A stretch of DNA of 39,016 nt from an uncultured Butyricicoccus sp. (lineage in GTDB: Bacteria > Bacillota > Clostridia > Oscillospirales > Butyricicoccaceae): NCBI GenBank assembly GCA_904420185.1, contig CAJFUJ010000053.1, forward strand, positions 1 to 39,016. The letters run 5' to 3'. Positions 31,381 through 39,016 of the stretch are shown piece by piece. How positions within the stretch are numbered: the stretch's first letter is position 1; each line of letters starts with the position of its first letter. The notes under the pieces were generated by a model. That model saw nothing but the letters and a program-made list of their open reading frames with translations, searched no databases and was not told where the DNA came from. The translations under genes and the position numbers were made by a program.

Positions 31381-34259
31381 TAGTGTACGCCGCTGCGCAC
31401 CACTGCATAGGGGAACTCGGCGTCATGTTCCAGAGGTGCCAGCCGCGCCCGGCCGTCCTCATCGAACGCACCTTCGGCCAAAATCCGGTCGATGACGTGC
31501 ACGCCCGGCGTATCGCGCACAACGCGCCACAGCTCATCGATGCGGATCTGACTACCGATACGGCGGCTGCGCCAGGTTTCGTTGACCAACATTTCCACCC
31601 GCCGGATGATCTCACGCTGGATCTCGGCCGCCTGGTCGAGCTCATCCAGCTCGACCGAGATGCGGGTGTTCACGGTCAACACGGTCGCCGGACAGACATG
31701 CAGCCGGTGTTCTGCGATCAAGCAACAGCTGCACCATTTTGCCAGGTCGCTGTAAATACGCGTACACAGCGGGTCAGCTGCCTGACCGTCATCCGTACCT
31801 GTGACCACCACGGTCACATGGCCGGGGGCGCGCCTGCCTTTTTCGTCCCGCCCGGAAAAGCACTTGACATGCGACACCTGCGGGAAAGCCTCAAGCACCA
31901 GCTCTTCAAAATCCTTGGCGCTCGCCGCGCGGCCCCGGTGCCGCAGCCGCTTGTTGCCCACCGCTTCAATGCGCTCTTGGGAAAATCGGTCGGTACCGCC
32001 GCTCATCGGCGTCAAATTGCGCACACCGCTGATACGCGGCAGCGCCCCCACCAGGGCGTTCACCTGGCCCGCGGGTACGTTGCCGCGGGTACCGCCGCCG
32101 CTGATGTAACGGATGTAGATTGTACGGTCCCCAGGTGCAGGTGCCCGGCCGCGCCGTCCGTCGCCAAAGGTTACGGTACCCGCATAGGGGTCGAGCACAA
32201 ACGCCCGCATCCCAGCCGGGGCCAGCGCCATGTCCTCCACCTGCTGCCAGCGCACCCAGCAATGGGTCAACACGCTATCCGCCCAGGTCAAGTGGACGTT
32301 TTCCGGCTGCTCCTGGGCCAGCTGCTGTGCGTCGGCCAGCGGCAGCACGCTTACCTCATCCACCCACACTTCGCAGGAGACCGCCGGTGTGCGCAGCAGC
32401 TGCACCTGCTTATTCGCGTCATAGGGCTCGGTGTTGATGTACAGCGCTTGCTCGTGCTGTACCTGGCGTGCGGTGACCGTGTTGAGGTGCACCGCCGCAA
32501 TGCAAGGTGTCGGGCCTTCGAATCCTGAGCTGCGGCTGACGCGCAGCCAACACCCCTCTTCCCCGAACAGGGTCGCCACAGGCAGCCGTTCGGGCAGATA
32601 GAGCATGATCTGTCCGGTGTGGTGCAGGTTGCCGGTCAGATCGACCGTAGCCACTGCTTCGAATTGATGATCGCCCGTGCAGCATTCCCATACCAGCTTG
32701 TCGGTCAGCGGTGCGCGGCCGACGACCTCGAACAGGAGCGCCAGCGGCATGGCGTGCGGCGACCGGTCAAACCGGAAATACATCGCCTTTGGCGCGTCCT
32801 GCATGGGCTCCAGGGCCGGCAAATGCAGATCGGCAATCTGTCCGGCCTGGGAAATTTCCACCCGGCGGCCATTGTTCTCCGCCCCGCATGACATGGCCGG
32901 GACTAGCTCGTCATACGACCAATCGAATAGCGCCTCGCGCACAAACGGGACAATCCAGCGCGCGTAGGTGGAAAAGCGGTTTTCCACCTCAGCCACACGC
33001 ACCCGGATATACATCCCTTCTTCGGCGTTGACCTCGCTCGGGGCGATATCACTGGGTACTTGGAACCGAGTCTCCAGCACCCCATCGCGCTTACAGGAAA
33101 AGGGGTTCCGGTCGCCGATTGTCTCCAACCTGCGCCAGCCTACGCCGTTGTAATACTCCCAGGTAACCTCAGAGATGAATACATCGTCTGGCTTGATCTC
33201 AACCGCTCCCTTTTTGTCGATAATCGCCTGGGTGAAGTTATACTGGATCTGCTGCTCGGGCGGTTCGTCCACAATGGGTGTGATGTCCAGCTGCAAATTG
33301 ACCGTCGCCCCGCGCTTGGTCAGCGCCGTATCCGAGCGGATGTAAAACATCCCGTATGGCATGGGGCGCTTGCCAAAGCAGTAGCCGCCCTGATCCAGAT
33401 CAATTGGCAGGTCTCCGTTAAACAGCGTTTGGGCGACGCACCGCGCCAGCGGAGCTGAGCGCAGGGTGATCCCTTCAATAGTCAGCGCAGCTGGCGGTTT
33501 GCCGCTACAAAAGATGCGCCGCTCCCCGTTTTCATCCAAATCAATCGACCGTGCGCTCTGCTTTTCCAAAATGATCCGTCCGTTTTGCGCTCGGACCGCG
33601 TCAAACGGCAAACGCACGCCGTCGTGCAGGTATTCCCACCGCAACCCGGCCAACATCTGTGCGCTTTCCGGCTCCAAATACCGCACACCCTGCCGCAACT
33701 CCAGCTCCACTGTACTCGGGCAATCCAGATGCAGTGCATCCGGCTGGGACAGCCAAAACTGGTGCCGCTGCAAATTCTCCCCCACCGGTGTAAAGAATCG
33801 CTGCGGGCGGGAAAGATCGACCATCTCCAACCAGTCGGCATTGCCATCGACATAGTAAATCTGCTGCAACTGTGCTGGGGTTGCTTCAATGACCCGCTCG
33901 GTTTCATAGACAATGTTGTTGCCCTGTGCGTCAGGCGTAAACACCTGGGTTTCAGCAGGTACACGCACCGGTTCTTCCACGGTTTCGTGGGCGGTAAATT
34001 GCAGGGTTCCTGTGGCTGGGGCTGGTGCAGGCAGGCGGAAGCCGATTAGGTTTAAGAATTCGGTGTAGAGCTTTTCCGGCACCGAATTCATGCGGTCCAC
34101 TGTCTGTTCGAACATCCGGCAAAACAGCTCAGCCAGCGCGGCGCCTGGATCGTCTTGCGTACCCTCAAAGCGCCACTCGGGCGTATAAGAAGCGGCGAGC
34201 GTCCTGAGCTCCTGCCGAAGCTGGTCCAACGTCCGCGCATCCAATACAGGCGTTTTCAC
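31365..34259 (-). CDS. Baseplate wedge protein, Pvc11/baseplate J-like
   Basis: 964 aa, GTG start overlapping the gp25 stop (GTGA). The N-terminus PEWRFEGTQDDPGAALAELFCRMFEQTVDRMN is the eCIS form of the DPG..LlElfa wedge motif. The C-terminal third carries YIRYISGGGTRGNVPAGQVNAL and MSGGTDRFSQERIEAVGNKRLRHRGRAASAKDFEEL, the baseplate J-like core. The length fits Pvc11/Afp11-type proteins. It works with gp25 and the Pvc12-like protein to form the wedges around the spike. Confidence 0.93.
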   Translation of the reverse strand: MKTPVLDARTLDQLRQELRTLAASYTPEWRFEGTQDDPGAALAELFCRMFEQTVDRMNSVPEKLYTEFLNLIGFRLPAPAPATGTLQFTAHETVEEPVRVPAETQVFTPDAQGNNIVYETERVIEATPAQLQQIYYVDGNADWLEMVDLSRPQRFFTPVGENLQRHQFWLSQPDALHLDCPSTVELELRQGVRYLEPESAQMLAGLRWEYLHDGVRLPFDAVRAQNGRIILEKQSARSIDLDENGERRIFCSGKPPAALTIEGITLRSAPLARCVAQTLFNGDLPIDLDQGGYCFGKRPMPYGMFYIRSDTALTKRGATVNLQLDITPIVDEPPEQQIQYNFTQAIIDKKGAVEIKPDDVFISEVTWEYYNGVGWRRLETIGDRNPFSCKRDGVLETRFQVPSDIAPSEVNAEEGMYIRVRVAEVENRFSTYARWIVPFVREALFDWSYDELVPAMSCGAENNGRRVEISQAGQIADLHLPALEPMQDAPKAMYFRFDRSPHAMPLALLFEVVGRAPLTDKLVWECCTGDHQFEAVATVDLTGNLHHTGQIMLYLPERLPVATLFGEEGCWLRVSRSSGFEGPTPCIAAVHLNTVTARQVQHEQALYINTEPYDANKQVQLLRTPAVSCEVWVDEVSVLPLADAQQLAQEQPENVHLTWADSVLTHCWVRWQQVEDMALAPAGMRAFVLDPYAGTVTFGDGRRGRAPAPGDRTIYIRYISGGGTRGNVPAGQVNALVGALPRISGVRNLTPMSGGTDRFSQERIEAVGNKRLRHRGRAASAKDFEELVLEAFPQVSHVKCFSGRDEKGRRAPGHVTVVVTGTDDGQAADPLCTRIYSDLAKWCSCCLIAEHRLHVCPATVLTVNTRISVELDELDQAAEIQREIIRRVEMLVNETWRSRRIGSQIRIDELWRVVRDTPGVHVIDRILAEGAFDEDGRARLAPLEHDAEFPYAVVRSGVHYVRVR

Positions 34260-34675
34260 AGGGTATTCACTCCTTCCGAGCCCTCGGTCATGTAGAAGGG
34301 ATAGACATTGTTATACCGGTTGTTGGTACTGCGCACCGTGTAGCTGACTTCGACCGATAGCGCGCCGGTCAGGCGGTCCATTTCGCGGCAGGTGACCGAA
34401 ACATCGATGATGCGCGGTTCTTGCAAAATCAGCTGTTCGCGCACATCGTGCGCAATGCTATGCATCATGGTGCTGGAAGCGGAGGCAAAGACATATTCAA
34501 TGACATTGGAGCCAAATTCCGGCCGCATGATGCGCTCGCCTTGTATGGTGTTGAGAATAATGCCGATGGCCTCACGGATGTCCTCCTCCTGCTCGACCAT
34601 GGCAAATTTACCTGTTCGCGGATCGACCTGCAGCGGGAACTTGAGGCCCCGTCCTAAAAACTCTTTGCCGTTCAC
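34256..34675 (-). CDS. gp25/GPW-like baseplate protein (Pvc9-like)
   Basis: 139 aa. FLGRGLKFPLQVDPRTGKFAMVEQEEDIREAIGIIL is a clear gpW/gp25 start, and GERIMRPEFGSNVIEYVFA carries the family's conserved E-R-x-M-x-P-x-F-G-S motif. gp25 seeds sheath polymerisation on the baseplate. GTG start with AAAGGAG upstream. It is coupled to the wedge gene by a 4-nt overlap. Confidence 0.95.
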   Translation of the reverse strand: MNGKEFLGRGLKFPLQVDPRTGKFAMVEQEEDIREAIGIILNTIQGERIMRPEFGSNVIEYVFASASSTMMHSIAHDVREQLILQEPRIIDVSVTCREMDRLTGALSVEVSYTVRSTNNRYNNVYPFYMTEGSEGVNTL

Positions 34676-34714
34676 TTGTATACCGCTCCTTTCCGCAGCC
34701 TATGGCCTGGGTTC

Positions 34715-35503
34715 TCAGTTGATGCTGACCATTGCGCCCTTTACCGAAGTCGGACCGCTGGCAGTCAGATCCAGCTTGGTATTCGCCTTGACTTCGGCTG
34801 TGGCACCCTCCAGCTTGAGCCCGGTTGTCGCCTTTTCTTCAATATTTGCAGCCTCAGCCGCGATTTTGCTGTTGGCTTTGATGGTGATGTTGCCCGATTC
34901 CATCGTGATCACAGCCGAACCATTGCCGGCGTTTAGCTCCAGCTTTTCGGCCGCTTTGACCACAATTGTACCGCCCGCCAGATCCATTTCCAGCGCATTT
35001 TTCCCTTCCTTGTCCTTCAGCTGGACCTTTTGGTTTTCATCGTCCAAAATAAGGGTAGTGCCCGATGGCATCACCAGGGTGGCCTTGTGTTTTTTTTCCT
35101 CGTCGTGCATGGATAGCTCGATTTTGGAAGGGGTACACATCACATAATCCTGCACCTTGCCATCTTGAATGATGACCGGCGGACTGACCTCGGTTGTCCA
35201 GATGCTCCCGAGGACCAGTGGGCGGTGCGGATCGCCATCCAAATAGTCCAGGACCACAAGGTCATCCACCTGTGGAAACCAGAAAAATCCTGCGCTCCTA
35301 CCGCCTGCGGGCGCCATGACATAACACCAGTCGGTCTCTTCCGCGTTTTCCGAGCCAACCGGCAGGCATTTAACCCGGTTGAACTTATCCGGATCGGTCA
35401 CGTTGGTCACCTTGGCAAGCGACAACCCGTGCCGGTCCATGCTATGGACAAGGTCCAGGCCCATCGCCCGCTGGAGCGCATCCAACTCATCTGTGATACT
35501 CAT
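34715..35503 (-). CDS. Spike protein, gpV/gp5-like half of VgrG
   Basis: 262 aa. An OB-fold region (GLSLAKVTNVTDPDKFNRVKCLPVGSE, WCYVMAPAGGRSAGFFWFPQVDDLVVLDYLDGDPHRPLVLGSIW) is typical of gp5/VgrG. A beta-helix-like C-terminus follows with repeated short strands (LELNAGNGSAVITMESGNITIKANSKI, TGLKLEGATAEVKANTKLDLTASG). It would trimerise into the membrane-piercing needle capped by the DUF4280 protein. It overlaps the gpD-like gene by 4 nt. Confidence 0.94.
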   Translation of the reverse strand: MSITDELDALQRAMGLDLVHSMDRHGLSLAKVTNVTDPDKFNRVKCLPVGSENAEETDWCYVMAPAGGRSAGFFWFPQVDDLVVLDYLDGDPHRPLVLGSIWTTEVSPPVIIQDGKVQDYVMCTPSKIELSMHDEEKKHKATLVMPSGTTLILDDENQKVQLKDKEGKNALEMDLAGGTIVVKAAEKLELNAGNGSAVITMESGNITIKANSKIAAEAANIEEKATTGLKLEGATAEVKANTKLDLTASGPTSVKGAMVSIN

Positions 35504-36597
35504 TTGCTCTTGGCCCCCTTGACTTCAAATTCTGTTGAATATCCCTCTGGCCGGAAAACATGCCGGACCCGGCTGAGAAAATAGCTTCCATCCACTTCAT
35601 CGTCGAGGCCTTCAATTTCGATATAGCGTCCGGGGATAATCTCCGGAATGCCGATGCAGGCGCCTTCGCCCGACACAAATCCCATCGCAATTCCGTTCAG
35701 GCGGTTTTGTGCAAGCTTTTCACACTCCTGTGGGGTGCGGACATATTCGCTATATTCCCGCATCACAGCGTCCTTCAACGCAGACACAAGCTGCGCAGCC
35801 GATTTGCCGCTGCCGCCCATCGAAACCGAGGAAGCGATGCCCTTGATCGGCTTTTGATTCACATCGCGGCCCCAGATTTCCACCGAGCCAACCTGGTGGG
35901 CCAAGGAAATCCGCCGTGAAAAGCGGCGTAGATTGGTACGGTTTCTCAGGGTGATCAGTGATTTTGTGTTCTGATATACATCGTCAAAAATCAGCTCGCC
36001 GTCAATTGCAAACAGGCTGACCCCATAGCGGCTTGCCAACAGGTTCAAAAAGCTCCAATCATCCATCTGTTCTTTGACGATCGGGGTCTTAAAGGTGTCC
36101 AGTGACCCCACTGTCACCGATTTGGCAAAGCCCTTTGCAACACTCTTTTGCAGGATCGACCGTATTAACTCTTGCGGCTGCTGTTGGCCGCCATATAGGG
36201 GCTCCCGCAGATGCATCAGATAGCCCAAGCCATCAATGCCTGTGATCTGGATATGTTGGCCCTCGTTGCCGCTGTATGAAAATGTATAATCATCTATATA
36301 GCCGTAAAACAACTCTTTTTGCTTGACATAACCGCCTTTGATGATCAGCTTTTCGCCGATTTTGATCGATTTATCGAAATCATGATCCCACGGTGTGCCC
36401 TCGGACTTATATTCGCTGTCAACAGAGAAGGTACAGCCACCTGCGCTGCCGTCTGTACTCATCTCCACCTCCAAGCTGAGGATGGGAATATCCCGGTTGG
36501 TGTATGTTTTACTGCCAATCGTGATTTCAACGGCGGGCGACAATAAGTCCACATACTTGTCTTGGAGCTCCGCATAGGTATATTTTTTATCATCCAA
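35500..36597 (-). CDS. Spike hub protein, phage late control D (gpD/gp27)-like half of VgrG
   Basis: 365 aa from a TTG start with AAAGGAGG eight bases upstream. The sequence has the gpD pattern: an N-terminal barrel (LSLEVEMSTDGSAGGCTFSVDS), DDYTFSYSGNEGQHIQITGIDGLGYLMH, and the second barrel region (NRTNLRRFSRRISLAHQVGSVEIWGRDVNQKPIKG). It forms the hub between tube and needle. In PVC and Afp these two halves are one VgrG-like chain (Pvc8); here they are separate but overlapping genes. Confidence 0.92.
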   Translation of the reverse strand: MDDKKYTYAELQDKYVDLLSPAVEITIGSKTYTNRDIPILSLEVEMSTDGSAGGCTFSVDSEYKSEGTPWDHDFDKSIKIGEKLIIKGGYVKQKELFYGYIDDYTFSYSGNEGQHIQITGIDGLGYLMHLREPLYGGQQQPQELIRSILQKSVAKGFAKSVTVGSLDTFKTPIVKEQMDDWSFLNLLASRYGVSLFAIDGELIFDDVYQNTKSLITLRNRTNLRRFSRRISLAHQVGSVEIWGRDVNQKPIKGIASSVSMGGSGKSAAQLVSALKDAVMREYSEYVRTPQECEKLAQNRLNGIAMGFVSGEGACIGIPEIIPGRYIEIEGLDDEVDGSYFLSRVRHVFRPEGYSTEFEVKGAKSK

Positions 36598-36628
36598 TTC
36601 GTCCGCCTCCTTTCAAGCCGTGGGCTGG

Positions 36629-37369
36629 TCAGTCTACAATGGCCGGAAGAACCAGCCGATCGCCCGTGCGCAGCCGCCGCGGGTTTGCCAACCCGTTGGC
36701 GGAAGCGATCAAGCGCCATTGTTCTGCTGCGCCATACTCTCTGATCGCCATGGACCAGAGTGAATCCCCTTGGGTCACAGTGCGGTATTTGGTGGTATCC
36801 GGCGAACCAAACGCCGACATTTCGGCGTCTTTTTTTAGGTTGAGCACCTGATGGAACTCGCAATCCATAGTGGCGCGCACTGGAATGCCGCTTTCATTAA
36901 ACTTGGTGAAATGCTGGGTACATTTGGCTAGATACCCTTCAAATTGAAAGGAGCCCCACATCAGCTTAACCGGCGGCACCGAGTGAATGTCCTCATCAAA
37001 TCGCATCAGGCTATAGATCTTTTCGGTATAGTCCCGCACATCCAGCACTTTGGCCGCAGAGGGCAGCAGGCTGTTGGCAGCAAACAAAACCGAATCGCCA
37101 AAATCGCCGCCAACCTCTGCACCTGCGGACATTGCATCAAAAAACAGGGTAAAACTTACAACTTCCGACGTACCGGAAGGGATTTGCGACTCCTGTCCGT
37201 TTGCGCCAATGATATTTTCCTTGCTCATATTGATGCTGCGCGACTGCACATACTGCTCGGGGTTATAGAGGACCGTAATTTCGGTTCCCTTGAGTTTGCC
37301 GGCTGTCACTTTGATTTTCATCTTTTGCACCGGCATGAGAATGTTGGGGTTGGGTACACCGACGTACAT
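36629..37369 (-). CDS. CIS tube/baseplate adaptor with LysM domain (Pvc7/Afp7-like)
   Basis: 246 aa. The N-terminal 170 residues match the contractile injection system tube protein N-terminal domain (KMKIKVTAGKLKGTEITVLYNPEQYVQSRSINMS, FTLFFDAM, PPVKLMWGSFQFEGYLAKC). A C-terminal LysM (YRTVTQGDSLWSMAIREYGA..WRLIASANGLANPRRLRTGDRLVLP) follows. This layout is that of Afp7/Pvc7 and phage gp53, which links tube and wedge. An AAAGGAGG site precedes the ATG. Confidence 0.93.
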   Translation of the reverse strand: MYVGVPNPNILMPVQKMKIKVTAGKLKGTEITVLYNPEQYVQSRSINMSKENIIGANGQESQIPSGTSEVVSFTLFFDAMSAGAEVGGDFGDSVLFAANSLLPSAAKVLDVRDYTEKIYSLMRFDEDIHSVPPVKLMWGSFQFEGYLAKCTQHFTKFNESGIPVRATMDCEFHQVLNLKKDAEMSAFGSPDTTKYRTVTQGDSLWSMAIREYGAAEQWRLIASANGLANPRRLRTGDRLVLPAIVD

Positions 37370-37387
37370 GGCTTGTCCTCCTTTCGG

Positions 37388-39016
37388 TTATCTTCCGCTG
37401 CGACGCAGCTCCCGGCGGAGCCGCTCCTCAATCATGCGATATACTCTATCCGCCGCGCGGCGCAGCTCGCCGTCGCTCAAATGGACGGGCTGCGGCGGCA
37501 GGTTGTCTTCCTTATGCTGAACTGCCTCACGAAATACCATATGGGCATTGGGGGATACAGCGTTAGGCGCTGTCCACGAAATCTGTTCGGGCTGGGCGAT
37601 TGGTTGCGAAGGCAACGCGACATTGGGCGCCGCCTGATCGGGCTGCTGCAAAAAACGCTGTGCCCAGTCTGGCAGGGTACTGATATAGCCTGTATCCGTA
37701 GAGGGTGCCGGCTCCTTTTTGGGAGGCTGTGCCGTCTGCTCCTTCGTGGTTTGTACCGGCAGATAGGTCAGCTCGCCACCGCTGTCCTGGGGGTTGGCCT
37801 TAGGGAGTCGTTCTTCAGGCATTGTCCCCCACTCTAAGGCAGATGGTGCCGCCGGTGCATAAGTGAACGGCTGCATTGGACGCACCGCTGCCGTTTGTTC
37901 GGCAGTACGTTGCAGCTTTATCGGACGCAACGCCGCAATTGTGGATGCTTGCGGCTGAATTCCCTGTGAAGCAGGCAGCTTACCGTGTCGTAACCTGGTT
38001 TCCTTCTGCTCCAGCCGCATCGCCTGGGATGTGGGTTGGTGAAGGCCGGGCATATCGGACGCCGAATGCTCTACTTGTGATTCCGCACGATAAACCAAAG
38101 GTTCGATATCCACCCGCGCGCTTTTTTCGTCCCCTTCCTGCACCCTCATAGCCAGTTCGGACCACATCAGGTTCTTTTCCGCCGTCCGACTGGTCTGAAC
38201 CGGTGCTGTGGAAGTCTGCGGGGCTGGTTCGGACTTTGCCCGCCCCGGTTCCCTAGACACTTGCGGCTTGGGCTCAAATGCACGCCCATCCGGGCTCTGC
38301 GCGCCCGCTCTTTCCGGCTGCTCCACACGATGGGCCAATTCTGCCTGCGCAAACTCCATTTCCTCTGCCTGCACCGGTCGCGCTTGCTTTGGGCTTTCCT
38401 CCTCCGCCGTCCGGCTGGTCTGAACCGGTGCTGTGGACGTCTGCGGGGCCGGTTCGAACTTTGTCCGCTCCGGTTCCCTAGGCATTTGCGGCTTAGACTC
38501 AGACGCACGTCCCTCTGGGCTTTGCGCGCCCGTTCTTTCCGGCTGCTCCATACGATGGGCCAATTCTGTCTGCGCAAGCCCCACTTCCTCTGTCTGCGCC
38601 GGCCGAGCTTGCTTCGGGCTTTCCTCTTCCGTCCGGCTGGTCTGAACCGGTGCTACGGAAATCTGCGGGGCTGGTTCGGACTTCGTCTGCTCCGGTTCCC
38701 TGGGCGCTTGCAGCTTGGACTCAGGCGCACGCCCCTCCGGGCTTTGCTCGCTCGTTCCTTCCGGCTGCTCCACACGATGGGTCAATTCTGCCTGTGCAAG
38801 CCCCACTTCCTCTGCCTGCGCCGGTCGGGCTTGCTTCGACCTTTCCTCCTCCGTCCGACTGGTCTGAACCGGTGCTGCCGAAGTCTGCAGGGCCGGTTCG
38901 GGCTTCGTCCGCCCCGGTTCCCTAGGCGCTTGCGGCTTGGGCTCAAATGCACGCCCCTCCGGGCTTTGCGCGCCCGCTCCTTCCGGCTGCTCCACACGAT
39001 GGGTCAATTCTGCCCG
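37388..39016 (-). CDS. Pro/Glu/Gln-rich repeat protein, 5' end outside the window
   Basis: At least 542 residues are visible; the frame is open to the window edge, so the true start is upstream. The visible N-terminal part is four tandem copies of a 74-75-residue unit (THRVEQPE, QSPEGRA, PAPQTS, APVQTSRT), the last one truncated after 55 residues. A low-complexity Pro/Gln region follows. The final 30 residues form a compact basic helix (ELRRAADRVYRMIEERLRREL), a tail I associate with proteins upstream of LysM tube adaptors in Firmicutes loci. It is probably a structural linker, ruler or scaffold; a tape-measure role is possible but unproven. Confidence 0.75.
   Translation of the reverse strand, partial: RAELTHRVEQPEGAGAQSPEGRAFEPKPQAPREPGRTKPEPALQTSAAPVQTSRTEEERSKQARPAQAEEVGLAQAELTHRVEQPEGTSEQSPEGRAPESKLQAPREPEQTKSEPAPQISVAPVQTSRTEEESPKQARPAQTEEVGLAQTELAHRMEQPERTGAQSPEGRASESKPQMPREPERTKFEPAPQTSTAPVQTSRTAEEESPKQARPVQAEEMEFAQAELAHRVEQPERAGAQSPDGRAFEPKPQVSREPGRAKSEPAPQTSTAPVQTSRTAEKNLMWSELAMRVQEGDEKSARVDIEPLVYRAESQVEHSASDMPGLHQPTSQAMRLEQKETRLRHGKLPASQGIQPQASTIAALRPIKLQRTAEQTAAVRPMQPFTYAPAAPSALEWGTMPEERLPKANPQDSGGELTYLPVQTTKEQTAQPPKKEPAPSTDTGYISTLPDWAQRFLQQPDQAAPNVALPSQPIAQPEQISWTAPNAVSPNAHMVFREAVQHKEDNLPPQPVHLSDGELRRAADRVYRMIEERLRRELRRSGR
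38174..39007 (-). repeat. Tandem coding repeats of 222-225 bp
   Basis: Four units, in frame: 39007-38786 (222 bp), 38785-38564 (222 bp), 38563-38339 (225 bp, one extra Ala codon) and 38338-38174 (165 bp, truncated). The units are highly similar at DNA level, indicating recent expansion, and the array probably continues beyond the right edge. Confidence 0.92.

Noticed and set aside
31185-32528. 447-aa plus-strand open frame opposite the Pvc11/Pvc12-like genes
   Set aside because: Antisense shadow in GC-rich DNA. Low-complexity His/Arg/Gln-rich product, no ribosome site, and the minus-strand frames are clear baseplate proteins.
38174-39007. CRISPR-like array
   Set aside because: The repeats are 222-225 bp, directly adjacent, in frame and without spacers; they are coding tandem repeats.
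14748-39016. Prophage
   Set aside because: No integrase, capsid, portal, terminase, holin or lysin genes in the window. DUF4255, DUF4280 and the AAA+ ATPase are hallmarks of eCIS rather than phage.
14748-39016. Type VI secretion system
   Set aside because: No TssJLM membrane complex, TssK, TssBC or ClpV was seen; gpD/gpV, gp25 and the Pvc11/12-like wedges also fit eCIS, and the background is Gram-positive-like.

Overview
The window is GC-rich bacterial chromosome from a Clostridia member, most likely an Oscillospiraceae/Butyricicoccaceae-type gut Firmicute. This rests on the SCIFF peptide and its radical SAM maturase beside a TIGR04086 membrane protein and YajC, on SpoIIM-like and SigK-type sporulation proteins, and on strong AGGAGG ribosome sites with frequent GTG and TTG starts. 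No tRNA, rRNA, CRISPR array, transposase or integrase was seen. The organism assignment is inference from gene content.

Left part (1-13.75 kb): mixed housekeeping genes. In order: the tail of a probable zinc-dependent dehydrogenase; a sodium:alanine symporter (-); a 65-aa small protein (-); tsaE-tsaB-upp (+); a 49-aa protein downstream of prfB (-); an aminotransferase (-); a class I glutamine amidotransferase-like hydrolase overlapping a small Smr-like protein (+); an ArsR repressor with an SdpI-like membrane protein (+) behind a promoter flanked by two matching operators; a SpoIIM-like membrane protein (-); a P5C-reductase-like Rossmann protein (-); the yajC/TIGR04086/SCIFF/SCIFF-maturase operon (-) with a strong hairpin between peptide and enzyme; and a sigK gene (+) whose 3' end is damaged.

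Right part (14.75-39.0 kb): one long minus-strand operon encoding the baseplate and accessory half of an extracellular-type contractile injection system (eCIS; Afp/PVC-like). Reading in the direction of transcription, from the right edge: a repeat-rich Pro/Glu/Gln protein cut by the window edge; a LysM CIS-tube/baseplate protein (Pvc7-like); a gpD-like and a gpV-like spike protein as separate genes; gp25; two large baseplate-wedge proteins (Pvc11/Pvc12-like); a phage tail protein I-like protein; a 593-aa protein with an Ig-like C-terminus; a basic-tailed protein resembling a degenerate kinase; a multi-pass sensor with a degenerate class III cyclase domain; a tail-anchored small protein; a membrane MORN-repeat protein; a DUF4255 (Pvc16-like) protein; a DUF4280 PAAR-like tip; a Pvc15-like AAA+ ATPase; and a membrane SpoIIE-type phosphatase-like protein whose catalytic residues are missing. 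Sheath, tube and tape-measure genes are not in the window and would be expected beyond the right edge.

The most interesting aspect is the accessory set. Four membrane proteins, plus a probably peripheral one, are embedded among the structural genes. Three of these five (PP2C-like, cyclase-like, kinase-like) look like pseudoenzymes by residue inspection. This suggests an injection system docked to, or gated by, the producer's own membrane through protein-protein signalling rather than catalysis. A CbiE/CbiT-like protein with a degenerate SAM-binding loop follows the operon from its own promoter.
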